NCBI GenBank assembly: GCA_947629975.1
Contig: CANRFU010000017.1
Coordinates: 1-32,697 of the forward strand
Origin: an uncultured Oscillospiraceae bacterium
GTDB lineage: Bacteria; Bacillota; Clostridia; Oscillospirales; Oscillospiraceae
Reading direction: 5' to 3'
DNA: 32,697 bases
In this document: positions 32,241-32,697 of the stretch, one piece after another
Position numbering within the stretch: position 1 is the first letter of the stretch
Layout: the number at the start of each line of letters is the position of its first letter
Translations under genes and position numbers: made by a program
The notes under the pieces: generated by a model
Seen by the model: only the letters and a program-made list of their open reading frames with translations
Database searches by the model: none
Told to the model about the DNA's origin: nothing

Positions 32241-32627
32241 AATGAGCGCAGGCATTTTTCACTTTTCAGCCCGATGGGCCGTCGTCATTCCCTGGCCAAG
32301 TGCCAGCAAACGTAAAATCTAAATTCAGCCGATGGGCATACTACCCCCGTTGCTCCCCGGAGGGAAACAACAGCCGCGGGGCCCTGCCCTCGCATGAAAT
32401 GGCTGAAGCGTACAACCTTAACAACGTATGCAATGCGGGTGTCCCCCCGGTCCCAGGTCCAAAGGACCCGGCTCCGCGATTTCAGCGGAGTACGCACAAG
32501 CAACCAATGATGAAATGGTAACATATCCCAGATAAATTGTCAAGAGCATACGCGCAAAATACCTGGATTTCTTTTCGACAGAATACTACATTTTATTCCG
32601 GCGGCCTCTAAAAACGACACTTTGCTC

Positions 32628-32697
32628 TGCCCCCCGTCAAGTGGACAATGAAATAATTCATCGAAAGATTCATAACGCTGAAGTGTTGTGGCGCCTT
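32628..32697. mobile_element. Possible end of an IS3-family-like insertion sequence, cut by window edge
   Basis: From 32628 the sequence begins TGCCCCCCGTCAAGTGGACA, i.e. TG at the edge and a G-run plus TTGAC on the complement, resembling terminal repeats of IS3-family elements (5'-TG...CA-3'). A frame open from the right edge on the minus strand runs through it and stops near 32610. The transposase itself would lie outside the window. The call rests on the resemblance of one repeat. Confidence 0.3.

Larger units (their letters stand above)
31812..32627. other. Non-coding, palindrome-rich stretch of the mobile-element end
   Basis: About 815 bases without a convincing gene; open frames here lack ribosome sites and domain-like sequence. 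It contains several inverted repeats: GATCCC / GGGATC (31941-31959), a nested palindrome at 31971-32012, and a 15-bp repeat at 32188-32240. A similar pair of 14-15-base stretches of the form TTCAGCC-GATGGGC lies at 32265-32279 and 32324-32337. Such structure beside xis-int may hold regulatory or transfer-related sites; nothing specific can be assigned. Confidence 0.45.

Noticed and set aside
31898-32245. 115-codon plus-strand open frame in the right-hand stretch
   Set aside because: It runs through several palindromes, is Arg/Pro rich with no domain, and lacks a ribosome site.
32285-32524. 79-codon minus-strand open frame near the right edge
   Set aside because: No recognisable family or clear ribosome site; composition follows local GC. 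Left as unassigned.

Overview
The window reads as the chromosome of a high-GC, anaerobic, endospore-forming Clostridia member, most likely an Oscillospiraceae relative of Flavonifractor, Pseudoflavonifractor, Lawsonibacter or Intestinimonas. This is a family-level inference from gene content: Rex, a SigH-type sigma factor, SpoIIM, YunB, CotJ proteins, a SleC-like cortex-lytic locus, the SCIFF peptide with its radical-SAM maturase, rubrerythrin with a PerR-type regulator, and SLH repeats of the ITTG...CTRGxxVTFLWRA kind. Strong Shine-Dalgarno sites and frequent TTG or GTG starts fit the same group.

Layout. 1-182 is an A+T-richer left edge next to a C-terminally damaged MGMT-family gene, followed by tRNA-Arg(ACG). 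643-2333 is a leftward rex / SLH-protein pair. 2487-4620 is a rightward three-gene cortex-lytic (SleC-like) operon, and 4690-6038 a rightward DUF4364 / membrane-protein pair. 6097-10385 holds deoC, an XRE regulator with a glycine-rich decapeptide-repeat tail, purB, a zinc-ribbon protein and sigH. 10539-12744 is ruvCAB. 12892-13632 is a low-GC alpha/beta hydrolase that looks acquired. 13759-15281 is spoIIM-xerD, 15568-17166 is scfA-scfB, and 17368-18428 is cotJ (a CotJA-CotJB fusion, then CotJC). 18480-19448 is perR-rbr. 19519-28040 looks like one long leftward operon: murD, three tandem M42 peptidases, a methionine-gamma-lyase-like PLP enzyme, yunB and ligA. rnpB is divergent from murD. 28683-30000 is marR-degV, followed by tRNA-Gln(CTG). 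From about 30300 to the right edge lies what looks like the integrase end of an integrative element beside the tRNA, with a tyrosine integrase, an excisionase-like protein, a palindrome-rich non-coding stretch, and a possible IS terminal repeat at the very edge.

How the genes fit together. Most of the window is core chromosome for DNA repair and recombination (ruvABC, ligA, xerD), wall synthesis (murD), purine and deoxyribose metabolism, redox and peroxide sensing (rex, perR-rbr) and sporulation. Accessory content is confined to the left edge, the hydrolase gene and the right end. I found no clearly new multi-gene system. The most notable points are the CotJA-CotJB fusion, the split SleC-like locus, the enlarged presumed P12 arm of the RNase P RNA, back-to-back rnpB/murD promoters sharing one -35 segment, a perfect hairpin over the yunB start codon, a terminator between scfA and scfB, and three tandem M42 paralogues.
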